The notes beneath the pieces were generated by a model. It was given only the letters and a program-made list of their open reading frames with translations, did no database searches and was not told the origin of the DNA. From positions 2,294,001 through 2,358,000 of the forward strand of contig NW_024881278.1 of NCBI RefSeq assembly GCF_018691265.1: 64,000 nt of DNA, written 5' to 3'. The stretch is from Tyto alba (taxonomy: Eukaryota; Chordata; Aves; Strigiformes; Tytonidae). Position 1 is the first letter of the stretch; each line of letters starts with the position of its first letter. Positions 49,952 to 62,750 of the stretch are shown piece by piece. The position numbers and the translations under genes were made by a program.

Positions 49952-50876
49952 CCCTGCCTCTTGTTTGCACAATTCTCTCCCTTTAAATGAAAAAGAATGA
50001 TGAAATTTGATTAATTTCTCCCTTCGAAGGAGAGGAGCTGTGAGTCTCAGCTGATGTGGCTCTTCTGATGCAGCAAAGCTACACTGACGTGCCTGTGTGA
50101 GCCGCCTCCAGCTCTTCACTGCTGGTTTTGCAAAGATTATATCATCGATGGCCACACTGTGTGGGAAAACAGCACAGCTCTGGGTGCAGGAAGGTAGGAC
50201 TGCAATTTCCTCCGTCACTGCAGCCACTGTCCCCTGATTTTCCAGCTGTTCATTTACTGTTAAAGGGTGGGACAGGCACAAATCTTGCGACATCTCACAG
50301 GAGAGCTTTCCTGTGTCTGTCTGACGATCAGAAGAAGGATTTGATCCTTCCTGCGGTTCATTAGGATGCTGCACTGCTGTGACAAGCAGCCTGGCCGAGT
50401 TATAGGTAAGAGAAACATGTTTATTTAGCCATCCACAACTTGAAAGAACTCAGCCTGTTGAGAAAGAGCAAGTGCACGTTCAGGACTTGCTCCAGACAGG
50501 AGCGAGATCTACTTCAGAAGCACATGGGAAACAGGAAGATTTTGTTCTTGAGACATATCTGGAAATTTTACAAAACCTCCCTGCTCTACATTGCCTAAAA
50601 TATCGGCACGGAGATCAAGTAACAGAGACCACCATGTGATGGAGAGGCTTGGAGATGACAGGTGATACCCTGCTGCCAGGCAGGGCAGGCAGAGGAAAAA
50701 CCACTGAAGAAACACACACCCATCCAAAGGAACACTTGTGGAACATGGGCAGTTCAGTCCTCGCAGCCCTTCCCCATGCTGGAACACGGCAGTGGGGTCA
50801 GAAATTACGAGCCTGTCTGGAGACCCTATTCCCCACACCCATCTCACCAGGATCTTTAAAATAATGGAGAAAGAGG

Positions 50877-50905
<29 letters not shown>
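50877..50905. repeat. A29 homopolymer
   Basis: Uninterrupted run of 29 A, preceded by purine-rich sequence. It would fit the tail of a retrocopy, but no source gene is recognisable upstream. Confidence 0.97.
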
Positions 50906-50907
<2 letters not shown>

Positions 50908-52916
50908 AACAGGTCCCTCTATGCTCTGTGGGATAATATACAGGAGAATAGCCAATATGGCCCGATTTCAGATGGCAAGAACAAGAAAGGGCAATAACCC
51001 TCAGCTTTCCTGTAAGCCTGCTCATGGCTCACCAGCTGCAGAGCTGCAGAGGTTTGGGAGGGCAGCAAGTGGATCCTCAGCAATCCCCCATGAAGTCACT
51101 GCACGTGCCTTCTTGGAAGAATGGATTTTTATCACATAGAGGAATAGGTGATTTTCCTTTCCCTTCATGTCAAATTAGATAATTTAGGCCCTTGTCTTAA
51201 TAAATTATTGTCCTTTCTGATAAGCCTGATAGAAGTTACACTGGATTTTTCACTGACAGTATCAGGTCAAAGTTGGCTCACTGTGTCCCTGCTCTGGAAA
51301 AACTTCTGTTATAGGCAAAGAAGTAAACATTGACCTCTCAAAGGGAGCTCCCAATGAGTCCTACATCCCTCAAAGGACAGTTGGAAAACTGGACTTGGAA
51401 AGGTGGAATTTTTTAGGTTTTGCAGGTAAATTAGCTGAGCTACGGTTGAGGCTGCAATTAAGGGGGGGCTGGTGGTCTATGAGGGGCAGGTTGTGGAGCA
51501 CATGTGGTGGCAGAAAGACACTGAAATACTGACTCTGCTGTCTGTAATTGCATAAGCGACTTCTCAAAAGAATGGGGAGAAATAGCGCAGGAAATTGGCT
51601 GTCTGAGGTTATGGAGTTAATAAGTATTTTCAGAAATCAGCACCACTACCAGAAAATAAAGTGTAAAACCTCCCCCATGAAAACTAAAGAAGGCAGACTC
51701 GGGAATGCTGGAGTAGGGAGAAAATGGAAAGTGATGAGAAAGCCAGATAAATGGTAGGGGAAGACTCCTTTTATGAAACTATCTACTGTGGGGAACATGA
51801 AAATTATATTGGCTCTTGGAAGAGAGAAATTCCACCCAAAGCTGCTTTTCTGAGGAAGGGGATTATCTTGGCTTGGATCCCTCCTGCTTTTAAACACACA
51901 AGGGAATTTAATTAAGCATTGTTACTTTCCTAATTGTTAAGGCTATTCTCAGAGGCTCCCAAGATTTTCCAGGCTCTGCAGTATTGGTCTAGAAATGGAA
52001 TTTCTCAATTAACAGTAAGATATGGCAAGCAGTGAGGTCTGGGACTCAGTACCCTGGTCAAACAGCAACTCCCTTAGTTTATGAAACATTGATGCAGTTC
52101 TGCTGAGACGGAGCCAGCTGAGAGAGTTATTTTGCCTGTTCTGTTCCTGCAAGTCCACAGGGAGTTTTCTATAGGGTATGAGCACTGTCTTTGCTTGCTC
52201 TGTGCCACAAGGCATCCTGCAGTGTTGTTGTGTGCTCTGCTCTGGAAGGGACCACATTTCACAGGCTATGCATCCCTTATCATCTCAGCCTAAATGTGGG
52301 AGGGTACACTCAACCAGCTCATAGGTTAACAGCTTTCAGATCCTCCGATGGAAAAAGCAACTGTATTATTAATTAAAACTGTTTTGGCCCTGAATGTAGG
52401 TTTACTATCTGTTCAGAATCCCCAAAAAGCTGATGTTTGGGACACCACTGGTCTGTTCCTGGGACTTGCAAGTGTACATCTCAATACATAAAAGACTTCT
52501 GATTTTTTGCAGGTGTGACTTCAAATTGAAAAAAGCTGACACTTCCAAAAAAAAAAAAAGCTCAGAACTTCCAAAGCTTGCTAAAACAGTCCAGCCTTGA
52601 AATTATATAAAGAAGGGGAAACAAAAAACAATTGAACCCCCTTGAGCCTCATTGCAAGCTTCTGCATTTTTCTACTCAGAAGCTCAGCCAAGTGAGAAAC
52701 ACAAAATGACCACAGGTCTGAGATGAGCAAAATAATAAAATATTCCTATGGCAAGATGCAAGCCTTCCCCTCCTTCCCCTGCCTCCCCAGCTTTGACTGC
52801 CCTTGTGACTCTCAGATACTTACTTGTCAACAGAATCCCCAACTTCTGGGCTCCAGATCGGAAACAAAATACTCACGTCAGGGATTTCATCACATCTGAT
52901 GTGTCTTTTGCCACAG

Positions 52917-52996
52917 CAATGGCTGTCCCCCAGGCTGATGCACTGCCCAAGGACAAGGCATGGAGATGTCCTACCACTACCACACAGCCGAGCAGG
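52917..52996 (+). other. exon-like segment bounded by splice signals, low confidence
   Basis: The acceptor context is TGTCTTTTGCCACAG and the donor is GGGTAAGC (GT at 52997-52998). Between them 80 bp is open in the frame beginning with ATG at 52919, which reads MAVPQADALPKDKAW and continues to a Thr run. Paired splice-like signals of this quality occur by chance in windows of this size, and the peptide is not recognised. It would need transcript support. Confidence 0.15.
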
Positions 52997-55900
52997 GTAA
53001 GCAGGCTATTTGCATCCAGGCCCCTGCTGCCGCCTTGCATCGACTAGTGAGACCTTAATATAGTCTCTACTACCTGGTGTTGTCGTTCTTTGGTCTTCGC
53101 TGGACTAGCCTTGCTGAGCCCTCCTCTAGTTGCTTCCTCCTCCAAAATGACCCAAGAACCCGAAGCAGACTTTTGGAAGTGAAATTTCTGCTGAACAGTA
53201 GAGTTGTTACAACATGAATAATAAGGGATGGAGAGTGTTAGACAGCTACAGGTATCACTGCAAGTCCTTCTGGTAACGACAACAGATTCGGACCAGTGTA
53301 TCACGTCTTACACATGTTAATATATTAATAGCTTGGATCTCTTTTGGGATTTGGCAGGAAATCTAAAGTTGTATTAATGTCTTTTTCTTGCCTCGTCAAT
53401 AAAAAAAAACAACCACCATTAAGCAAGGTCCTAAGCTGTCATGAATTCTTCCTAGACATACTGTAATTGCTATTCCAAAAGGAGCAAAGTTCAGAGACTA
53501 CAACTGTAGAAAAATAAAAGAGAAACTGTTATGGAGATTTAAATCAAACAATACCTGTGTTATGTCCTCTCCCCTCCATATGGCTCATGCCTGAGTGGCT
53601 TTCCGCTCTTGTTTTTTTTTTTGTTTTGATTTGACTTGAGTAACTTATTGATTTTTTTTTTATGGCATGACGTGATGAAACCTGAACTGACGTTACATTT
53701 CACTAATGTACAGCTCCTTTGAGCCAATACCAATTTTGTCTATGATGGCTTTGCAAGGGCAGAGGTCAGCCGGGGGACTTTCCCCTCAACTCCATCACAA
53801 CCTCTTGAGTTTTCAGGACACTTATAAATAAACCAGACTTTCGCATTTCAAGCAATGAGCCAGACTCTAAAGGGTTTCTCCTATTCCATGAAAAGCAATT
53901 TTTACTTGAATGATATTTCAAGCAAAACTGATCAAGGATGACTTGATCCAGTCCTTGAATGTGAGTGGAGTAGATATAAAATCTGGTGAGTGTGCACTGG
54001 CTGTTTTTCAGAGTTTAGAAACATGCTACAGTCTATACATGTGCAACTCATACCCCGTGGCTACACTCATTCAGCCATTGCCCCAACCTTCAGCTTCATT
54101 CAGGATTGAGTTTCCCCATGACCCGCCCTATCCAAAGGCCAGTGGAATAACTTCTTTCAGCCCAATAACCTACCATATAGACACTGTTTAGGGGGAAGAC
54201 CATATCACACATGGTGTATAGCAGCTGGCTGACCTTCCTTGCTAACTTTATTTCTCTGCTTTCTGGGGCAACACTGGATAACCTGCAGAATTAGGGTCAT
54301 GGTCTTTCTTCCCTTCTGGACTCAGCCTGCCTTTTTGAGAAAGAAGGGACTACAGCTTGGGACTTCTTGGGAGAGAGTTTGCTGCTGTGACAAACCCTTC
54401 CAGGTCCTGAGAGGGGGGCTGTGCTCCCCAGAGCCCACCCAGGAGGAACACCCACCCCAGGGACATTTTTTGCACTTTAGTGTTACCACTGGACCGGGCT
54501 ACCTTGTCAGCTCATTGTCAACCACAAGCAACTTCACTGGAAGGATGTCAGCCCTGGACCAGAAATCACAAATAGGTTTCCATGTATTGTCAGGATTAAT
54601 TTCATTTATCAGTGTCTGCAGCAACGTGAATTTGAACTCTTTTGTCTGATGGACTATGTAGAAAAAGCTAGTCTAATTACTATTGTTATTGTGTTTTACT
54701 GAGTCTGTTTGGACTCCCACGCTTCCCTGTAGCCTTAGCTGAGCCCACCCGAATTCTATTATCTGAGGTGGTTTTCCCACACAGCATCTGCCAGATCATC
54801 CTTAATAATGCACAAAGGTATTAGCTTGACAGGTGGTCCCCTGTTCTTTTTTTTTATCTTTTTGGCTCAGAGTATGACACAAGGTGAGCTGAGGCCTCTC
54901 ATGCCTCTGCTGAAGCAGAGATTGTCCTTTGGAGGCAGGGCTCAGAAGTGGTATTAAGTAAGGGCAAGGGGGAAATGAATGCAGATGAGCTCTTCAGCTA
55001 GGCTGTCAACAGTGCCACTAACCCCCACTAAATCTTCCCCCTTTCTTTGCAACTGACAGCTTCTTCCCACCATTCCTCTATATTTATATTGGCTTAAATG
55101 AGTATACACATGAAACACATCTGGCACACGGCCAGATCAGAGCCTTGGACTCACATGCAGTTACTGATGCAGAATACTGTATTTCTCGCCGAGAGTGACC
55201 CAAGGTGACCCCAGCAGAGCCAGCCTTCAGTTACCTTTGCACTGGGGCAGGATAGGGAGTCCTTACATCAATGCTTTCTGCCCCAAAACCACAAGACTGA
55301 AACCTCCAGCTAATCACCATATCATTTTTCACCAGAACCACGAGTTCCAGAAGAGGTTGGCTTACTGGTTGGTTCAGTAAGATACCAAAGGACAGTGGGA
55401 GGGTACATCAGGTCCAGCAGTCACCATTATCTGGCCAATACTCTTAGTGTCCTTACATCACTCGGTCCCAAATGAATCTAAAATGATAGAGCATAGCACA
55501 CACTGCCTGCAATCCCCATCTCTCCCCCAGAGAGGATGCTCAGAAGAGATATTCCTATGAGGACAGCTTGTCCTTCCCTCCACCTCCAAGTTAGAGAAAT
55601 TAAAATATCAAAATTAAGTCCTCAAGAGTAGGGAGAAAAATCCACACAATAAAATCTGCATTTTCCTGTTTTTTCCCCTCCTCCTCTCTAATTACTCAGC
55701 TCTAAAATGTCATGGAAACAACTTTTCTTTATTCCATAGCCATACTTACCATGCAAGTCACTTGAAGCTGAAGTATTATCTTAAAAAGAAGAATGGAACA
55801 GTGGGACTGACCTTGATCCTAGGCTTAAACTATCCTACATTTAAATGCCAGTTCTCCAAGAGACCTGAAACACATTACTCAGGCTCTGGGAAGTTAAAAG

Positions 55901-58127
55901 GAAAAAAAAGTAACTTCCTACTTCTCTTACAAACTGGGAGGATTAAGACGCAAGGGATTATGAGTTTTTCAGTTCTTCAGTAATGTCTTTCTTCATCAGC
56001 AAGATCTGGCAAGATTAGGTGACTAATTTACTTTCTGATGTAAGAAATGTTCAAGTTCAGAAGGTTTTTCTTGTCCTTACCTGAACTCTCACTGAAGAGA
56101 AATTTTTGAACTGAGTAATGATTGATGCAAAACCAAATGATAGGTCTCTAGGGAAGGACATTTAGGGTTTTAATTCTCAATAGTCACATCTAATTCCTCA
56201 GTGAAAGATGCCATGACAAGAAGCCGAAAAATTTTCATAAAGAACAGTTTAAAAAAGTGGCTAGAAAAGCCAACATATTATAGAGTAGAAACAAACCCAG
56301 CAGCTAAGAAAAGGAAGAAAAAAAATAAAGTCACAGATCTGTGGGATTCATTTCTCTGATAGATTTTCTGCTTCCAACCACTGCAATTAATTTTGGGTCA
56401 GATGGTTTGCATCAGGCTTATTTCTCTTGATCCCCAAGAGTCTTAAAGTTATAAGGCTGGGTAATGATCTTCAGCCCCTGAGAGGCTTTATCAGTTATGA
56501 GATCCCTCTCTGGGAAAACAGTGTGGTTTTCATCACTAGCTTGACTGGTTCGAATCTGCAGAGATTACTTAAAATCAAAGACCTGGAACCTCTCAGGGGT
56601 TTACTTGACAGCCTCTTCCAAACTTCAGTATTGTTCAGCTTGAGAATGCTTGTTTTGTGGGATTTCCCATGGAAAGCCTAACTGCAGGTAACATCTTGAA
56701 AGCCACGGAGGATGCCTGAGACCAAGAAATATCCCTTTCTCCCACGGAATGTTTGAGCATCTACACTGAGTGGGGACTAATGATCCTTCTTGAATAATAG
56801 CTTCTCTAGAGAGGAAGTAATTAGTCATACTCTCTAACATTGCAAATGTAATAACTTTGATAAGAAAATGAATATAGAAATATTGCTCCAAAGCACTTCC
56901 TTGTAATATCCCAAGGTACTGAACTGGGCTCTGGGTGTTTCTTAGCTTTCTACCCTGTGTGTAATGCATGAACTACCCACAAAGACCACCAAGCAAGTGA
57001 CAGCTACTTCATCGTACGGCTGACAGCCCTCCATGGGATGCAGAAGGACACGGCAGAGGTTGCCACTTTCTGTGTGCACCCACATCACTGCTGTAGCTCT
57101 CTTCTCCAGCACTGTTCGCCGGATCTTTTTCAAGCATGTTCTTGAAAAGCACCTCAAAATTAATTTGACGCAATGCAGGTAAAACTTTTGGAAGTACTGC
57201 AGTGATGTCAGGAGGCCAGCGCTCATTTTCAAAACAGATTTGGGCTGGCATCCAAGGGGATATTTAGGTGCCAAACACCCATTTGGTGGAAGCTGTAGGC
57301 AAGGATCTCAGTGCCTGAGGCTGCAAGTGCAGTGATAGCCCCGAGCGCTTACAAGGCTCCCAGAGGATCACAGACGTGGGCTAACTCTGTCACTTCGATG
57401 TTCTCAGCAAGCACGGTGTCGCTGCTTGGTAGATTAACTGCTCTCATAAGAAACCCAGGGCCATTTTGCATTATCCCTCTCTGAATAAGACTTGCATCCA
57501 ATCCAAAATGCTCGCTCTGCTAAGATGAATCACACTCCCATTCCTTCTCTATTGTTGCCAGAGCTCATTATTGTTCTTCTGTAAATTAGAGAATTCATTC
57601 AGAAATGAAATTCAGCCTTATACAAAGGCCTTGGAAAACCCAAATGCTGTTGAAGAGAGCATGGGGGGATGCCAGCCCTCTTAAACAAGAGGGAATTTCA
57701 CTATAATTTCTTTTAGCCAAGTTTCACAATTACTTTTGAAGTGAACTTTTTAGAAACACAGTCTATGTGCTTTAGTCCACCTTAATTATAAAAAAAATAT
57801 GCAAAATTTATTATTTATTTCCTCCTTTTCCTTGCTTATTTTCTTCTAATTGTTAATAATTTTAATTAACACCAGAATTTCTCAACAGCACGCCATCGCC
57901 TTCTTTTTCATTACAGGTGTTAATTGCAGACTCAAATAAAAGGTGAAGAAGAAATTGAAGTAAACATCAAAAGAAGCACAACACTGTTGGATGTACAGAA
58001 GAACAATTACTTGCACAGTTGTCTTCTTAGGATTTTGGTTGATTTATAAGAAATACTACTTTTTTGTATCCTCCTACCTATATGTATCAGGGGAGTTTCA
58101 ACAGTATATACATGTCAAGCTATTTTC

Positions 58128-58144
58128 TTTTTTTTTTTTTTTTT
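58128..58144. repeat. T17 homopolymer
   Basis: Uninterrupted run of 17 T. Confidence 0.95.
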
Positions 58145-60391
58145 CCAAACAAATTCTTTTTACTCAGATCCACCTTGCTCAGAGCAGCTCACAGTCAGAT
58201 CCTAAGTACACTCAGAACCTAAAACCTGGTCTGAATTTTTGCTTTCAATACTGATTTTGGAAGATTTTACCAGTAAGTGGCAATATTCGTACCAAATATT
58301 GAGGGTTTCTAAAATCTTGACCCCATGGATGTCATTTCTCTCTATGTACACCCATACACATAGTTACATATATGTTGTATGTACATATGGGCACAGCAAC
58401 GCTTTCCACTGATTATATCCTAGCACTAACATGCCTTTTTGAAATACATAAGTATAAAAGTGAAGAATACAGAATTACAGAACTTTATTTCACAAAGTGA
58501 AATCTTTGGGAAGTTTGGGAACAGTTATGATTTTTGGCTGGGGAAGCCTCAGAAGCACAGGGTACCTCGCATAAGAAAAGGAGGCAGATGGCATCTCTAA
58601 AGACCAGCTATAGCATCCAATCCCATTTCCCAACAGCAACAATTTCGTACCACTTAGAAGTCAAAAGCAGCAGGCAAACAACTGAGCAAACCAAAAATCC
58701 CTAAGGCTTCCCAACACACAGGGAGATCGGTAGGTAGGTGTTTTCCCAACAGAAAGTAGGAATTTCAGCACTTGGTGCAGGGGCGAGACAGTACCCAGGG
58801 CTGCCTGAGAGCATACAAAGGGCAAGGGCAGTGCTAGTCATCTCCAGCACTTTCTCTTCTGCCCAGGGACTAAACATAGCTGCTGTCCCTGAAAGCTTAA
58901 CCAGCAAGGATGAGGAGGTTGCCAATCTGAGGTGGTAGGAGCTAGGACCTCTTCAGCTGCTGCAGCTAAATCCTCAGGCGGGTTTAGAGGCACATCTAAG
59001 CCCTCAACCCTCACCACTCAGTCCCACATATGAACACAACAGAAACCAATGCAACAGAAAAGTGGATCAGACAGCCTGAGGTAGAAACCTCTCTGAATTT
59101 TCCCAGCTTCACTGGCCAGAACCTGTGAGTCGGAGCACCCTATCCTCATCCTCATCCATGCCAAAACCAGGACTACAGAATAACTTGGCTGCTGGTATGA
59201 CCAGCGTTGAAGGTACATTATCCCTGACGCCATCCTTCCCTGCTTTCCCCAAAAGCTCAAGAGCCCCCTAGCTACATGCCAGGCAATGGGGAGCACTGGT
59301 TGACGTGGCCAAGCACCACTCTGCCCCACCGGTGCCGCTCAGGACATGTCTAACGTCCCCCCTGAAGCCCTATGCACCCTGTTGGGTTCAGGTGGGACCC
59401 ATCCAGCCATGGGGATGCAGAGGGGCACTTTATTCTCCCTGACTGCCAGAGACCACAGGAAGGATGGCCAGGGGCTGAGGTCACTCACCCACGTTGACAA
59501 TTGTCATTAATATAGAAGGATAAAGCCTGTGGCAGGTAAAGATAAATCTTTAGATAATAAAGATAATAAACAGACATCTAGTAGATCATAACATGTCCCT
59601 TTTCTGCCCAGCACTGACCCATGAAGTGCATGCATATTTATAAGAGCTTTGTCCATACTAATTCTGAATTAAATGGTCACCTCCATTTTATAGCTTCCAT
59701 ATGTGCTCCTACTGCTTTATATCACACTGTCTTTACTAGTTATGACACTTAAAAGAATTAAGACTTCTTTATTCTTACCTGCAGCTCAGATTTTCTCTCC
59801 CTAATACCTAGTTATGCCCTCATCTACAGCCTCAGTCCTTTTTACTCCTCTTTGAAATCTTTCCAGCTTTCATTCTCCATCAGTTTTCTCCCACACCCTT
59901 CTACAAAACAAATGTGTAAGTCCTGGCCTGAGAAACACTAAGGTGCTTCCAGACAGTGCCGGGTGATTTCTCAGCACAGGGACTGAAGTGCAGTGTGAGC
60001 TGTCGCTCCCAAGGCCACTGTCCCCATTTCCACATACTTCCTTGGAAAAGTTGTCTGCAGTGCTAATGCTCTGTGCTTCCCAAATATTCAGCTGTCCTTT
60101 GGCATCCAGCATTTTCATTTGTGCTAGAGAAAGTTTCCTGTGTTGCAAATTCAGACTTAGGCTGCAGGGAAATGACATGTAATCTCTAAGGCCCCGCTCT
60201 GTCACTGAATTTCCCCTAAAAAAATTAATTGCTTCTCTTTTTCCAGGTTAAGTTTCTTAATAATTTGTATATATTCTCTGTTCTTTCTGCTTTTTTGGGT
60301 TCATCCTGCTTTGTGTTATTTAACATCAATACCAACTTGCTTTTTAGCAAGTTTTGGGCCTCATTAATTAAGGTTTTTTTCTAAAGAATAC

Positions 60392-60423
60392 AAAAAAAAA
60401 AAAAAAAACCAAAAAAAAAAAAA
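60392..60423. repeat. A17 CC A13 block
   Basis: Two A-runs split by CC, followed by further A-rich units. Confidence 0.96.
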
Positions 60424-61108
60424 CAACCACGAAAAAACCAATAGGCTAAAGGCTACTTCTCCCTTGCCTCCACTTCCCAGTCCAGCACAAGTCTCCAACC
60501 CAAAGAGAAACAATTTGCTAGGCAATCCCTCAAGAAAAATTAACTTGATTTAACTACAAAATTTCACAAGCCTTTCCAATTTAAGCCTCAAAAAGACGCC
60601 TCAGGAGGAACACTGCTGCATGAATCCTCAATGCTTCATTTTTCTAAAGAAGTCCTTGTCCACCCATTAGGTGCTCACTTCGTATTGGTTTGGTCCTGAA
60701 AGGGTTTGATTACCCCTTCATAGCCAGCACCCTCTTCTTTCCCTCCACATTTCATGTAAAACACCAGATCGCTTATGACCCCCAGCTCCTTTGCCATCTC
60801 CTTCAACCAGTAAAGAGATAGGACAAAATAAGATTTTTGGAGGCAGTTTGAATGGGCATGGAGGGTCTGTACTGGATCGGGTGTTTGAGGCACAGCCTGG
60901 CAGCTCCGATGGCTACTTGGAGCATAATGATGAAATTCCCCTTTTTTCTCGCCCTCGTTTCACTCTGCTTTTTGACTACTCAAGCTTTATATTTCATTGC
61001 TTCCCCTACTTTTCCCAGCACTTGCTTTCTCTTTCAGCTCTTGCGTACTCCCCTGTGAAATGTCACTCTCATCTCTTGTGGATTTTCTTCTTCTTCAGGG
61101 TTTATATT

Positions 61109-61134
61109 CTCTCTCTCTCTTTTTTTTTTTTTTT
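61109..61134. repeat. (CT)6 followed by T15
   Basis: CT dinucleotides run directly into a T-run, giving a pure pyrimidine tract. Confidence 0.95.
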
Positions 61135-61375
61135 CTTCCTAATTTCCATTCTTCCAAAAGGAACTAAGACCTGTTCTGCTTTAATTACTGCTCCAGTTAG
61201 CATCCTCAAGCCTTCTTCCAGCCCCTTTCATTTTCACTCCTTCCTCCCAGTGGACCTGGCCTACTCAATTTTATAATTCCCTAAAATTTGCTTTCTTAAA
61301 TGTAGCACTATGTGCATAATTCATTCATAAATTGAATTTGTTTCCTATTGGGATAATCATACAATCTTCTGTAGC

Positions 61376-61398
61376 TTTTTTTTTTTTTTTTTTTTTTT
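61376..61398. repeat. T23 homopolymer
   Basis: Uninterrupted run of 23 T. Confidence 0.97.
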
Positions 61399-62049
61399 AC
61401 ATCTGTTGTTATTCTTTCCTTCCTGGTAATTGTATATATAAAGACACAAGTTTGAGGCAAAGTAGAAGACGGCAGATCATGCTTCAAACACACATTTCCC
61501 TCTCCTTACAAAGACTTTGCCCTCTTCCCAGAACCAAATACTGTTCATCTAATTCAACAGGACTGACATTTCTAAGCAAAATAAAGCAGACATTGCTTTA
61601 TGGCAAAATATAAGTTAGCCAGAGCCAGATGATGAGCTGATGTAAATCAGAATAGATCTATTGTCTCCAGAGAAAATGCATCACTTCCTAGCAAAAAATC
61701 AAATGTTAAAAAGATCACCGGAGTAGTGCAGATATAGCACAGCTGAGAATCAAGACTACCTTTAAATCTGTTGGGTTCTTTTTTTGTTTTTCTTTCTCTT
61801 AAAATTATGAGCTAACTGACTTAACACATTATTTTTTGAGCCATTAATAGTGTAGAGTCTAATTTAGAAGCAAAGCTAGTGCACAGGAACACCAAGCAGC
61901 ACAGATGACAAAATTATCACACCTTCCCTGGTACTGGCAAGCAGAATGAGGGTTGAATGCCTGCACATGTGGCTTCCTTGCATTAGTGTGAAAACCAGTG
62001 CTTTGGGAAAAAAAATAACGTATTTTATTATTCAAATTGGATTCCTTTT

Positions 62050-62070
62050 TCATGTCAATTCATGACATGA
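62050..62070. repeat. 8-bp inverted repeat with 5-base loop
   Basis: TCATGTCA at 62050-62057 is the exact reverse complement of TGACATGA at 62063-62070. It could form a small hairpin or bind a dimeric factor. Confidence 0.85.
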
Positions 62071-62692
62071 CATACATTTTTGTGAGTCTTTTCTGTCAGG
62101 AGTGAAACGTGCTCACATGTATCTTTGATATGGTTTTATTTTTCAAATTATCACAGGACAAACAGGGATGAATAACATTCATACAAATGTGTTGCCTGTA
62201 TATGTGCTTACTTCACAGTAAGTGAGGAGAGAGAGAAAACCAACCCAAACAGACAGAAAATATACAAAGCATGACTATTTGTAACATATACGGAAAGAGT
62301 TTCATACAGCAGAGACATGTCCCCGGGCTCCTTGCTGCTCCTATAATACAAATAAGAAATATATAAAGTACCTCATAAACCAGCTTGTTGGATTTTATTG
62401 CAAGAAATCCATCAGCCATCATATTACCATGCAAATCCTCTTATTGCATTGTCTGACAACGGCATTTCAAATAAAAAAAATAAAAAAAATCTTAACAACC
62501 TGGAAATAAATTCTTTCTTTCATGCGTGTCACCAGCTCCCATTAACAGTCACAGGAGTTTCTCTGCAGGGGCCTGTCAAGGTGAGAATGGACTGCCCACC
62601 CACCTCCTCTGCTCGCAGACTAAGTTGTGAAATGCTGCAGCTATATTCTTTTTCCCTGAGATCAAAGCAGGAAGCCAGGAACAAAAGATATT

Positions 62693-62703
62693 AAAAAAAA
62701 AAA

Positions 62704-62734
<31 letters not shown>

Positions 62735-62750
62735 AAAACCCAAAAAAACC
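62693..62750. repeat. interrupted A-rich simple sequence
   Basis: A22, then C, then A16, then further A-runs broken by C or CC. Confidence 0.96.

Larger units (their letters stand above)
42661..52916. other. non-coding stretch
   Basis: No supported gene. It contains A22 at 42914-42935, A23 at 44565-44587, A14 at 47531-47544, A28 at 49919-49946 and A29 at 50877-50905. It also has a 16-bp perfect palindrome at 45594-45609 and an 11-bp direct repeat at 47957-47994. A GC-richer patch lies near 44130-44230. The longer frames near 49890-51140 run through homopolymers on both strands and are not genes. Confidence 0.6.

Noticed and set aside
49892..51139. Frames of 130-160 codons around 50 kb
   Set aside because: They pass through A28 and A29 tracts (Phe or Lys runs), overlap on opposite strands and match no recognised protein.
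56546..56555. GGTTCGAATC, resembling the B box / T-arm of a tRNA gene
   Set aside because: The flanking bases do not form a T-stem, no D-arm or anticodon arm is found upstream, and no acceptor stem closes the fold.
57917..57942. Possible 26-bp micro-exon after a strong CTTCTTTTTCATTACAG acceptor, with GTGAAG as donor
   Set aside because: Too short to judge by coding content, and no neighbouring exon supports a frame; the acceptor-like tract alone is common in intronic DNA.
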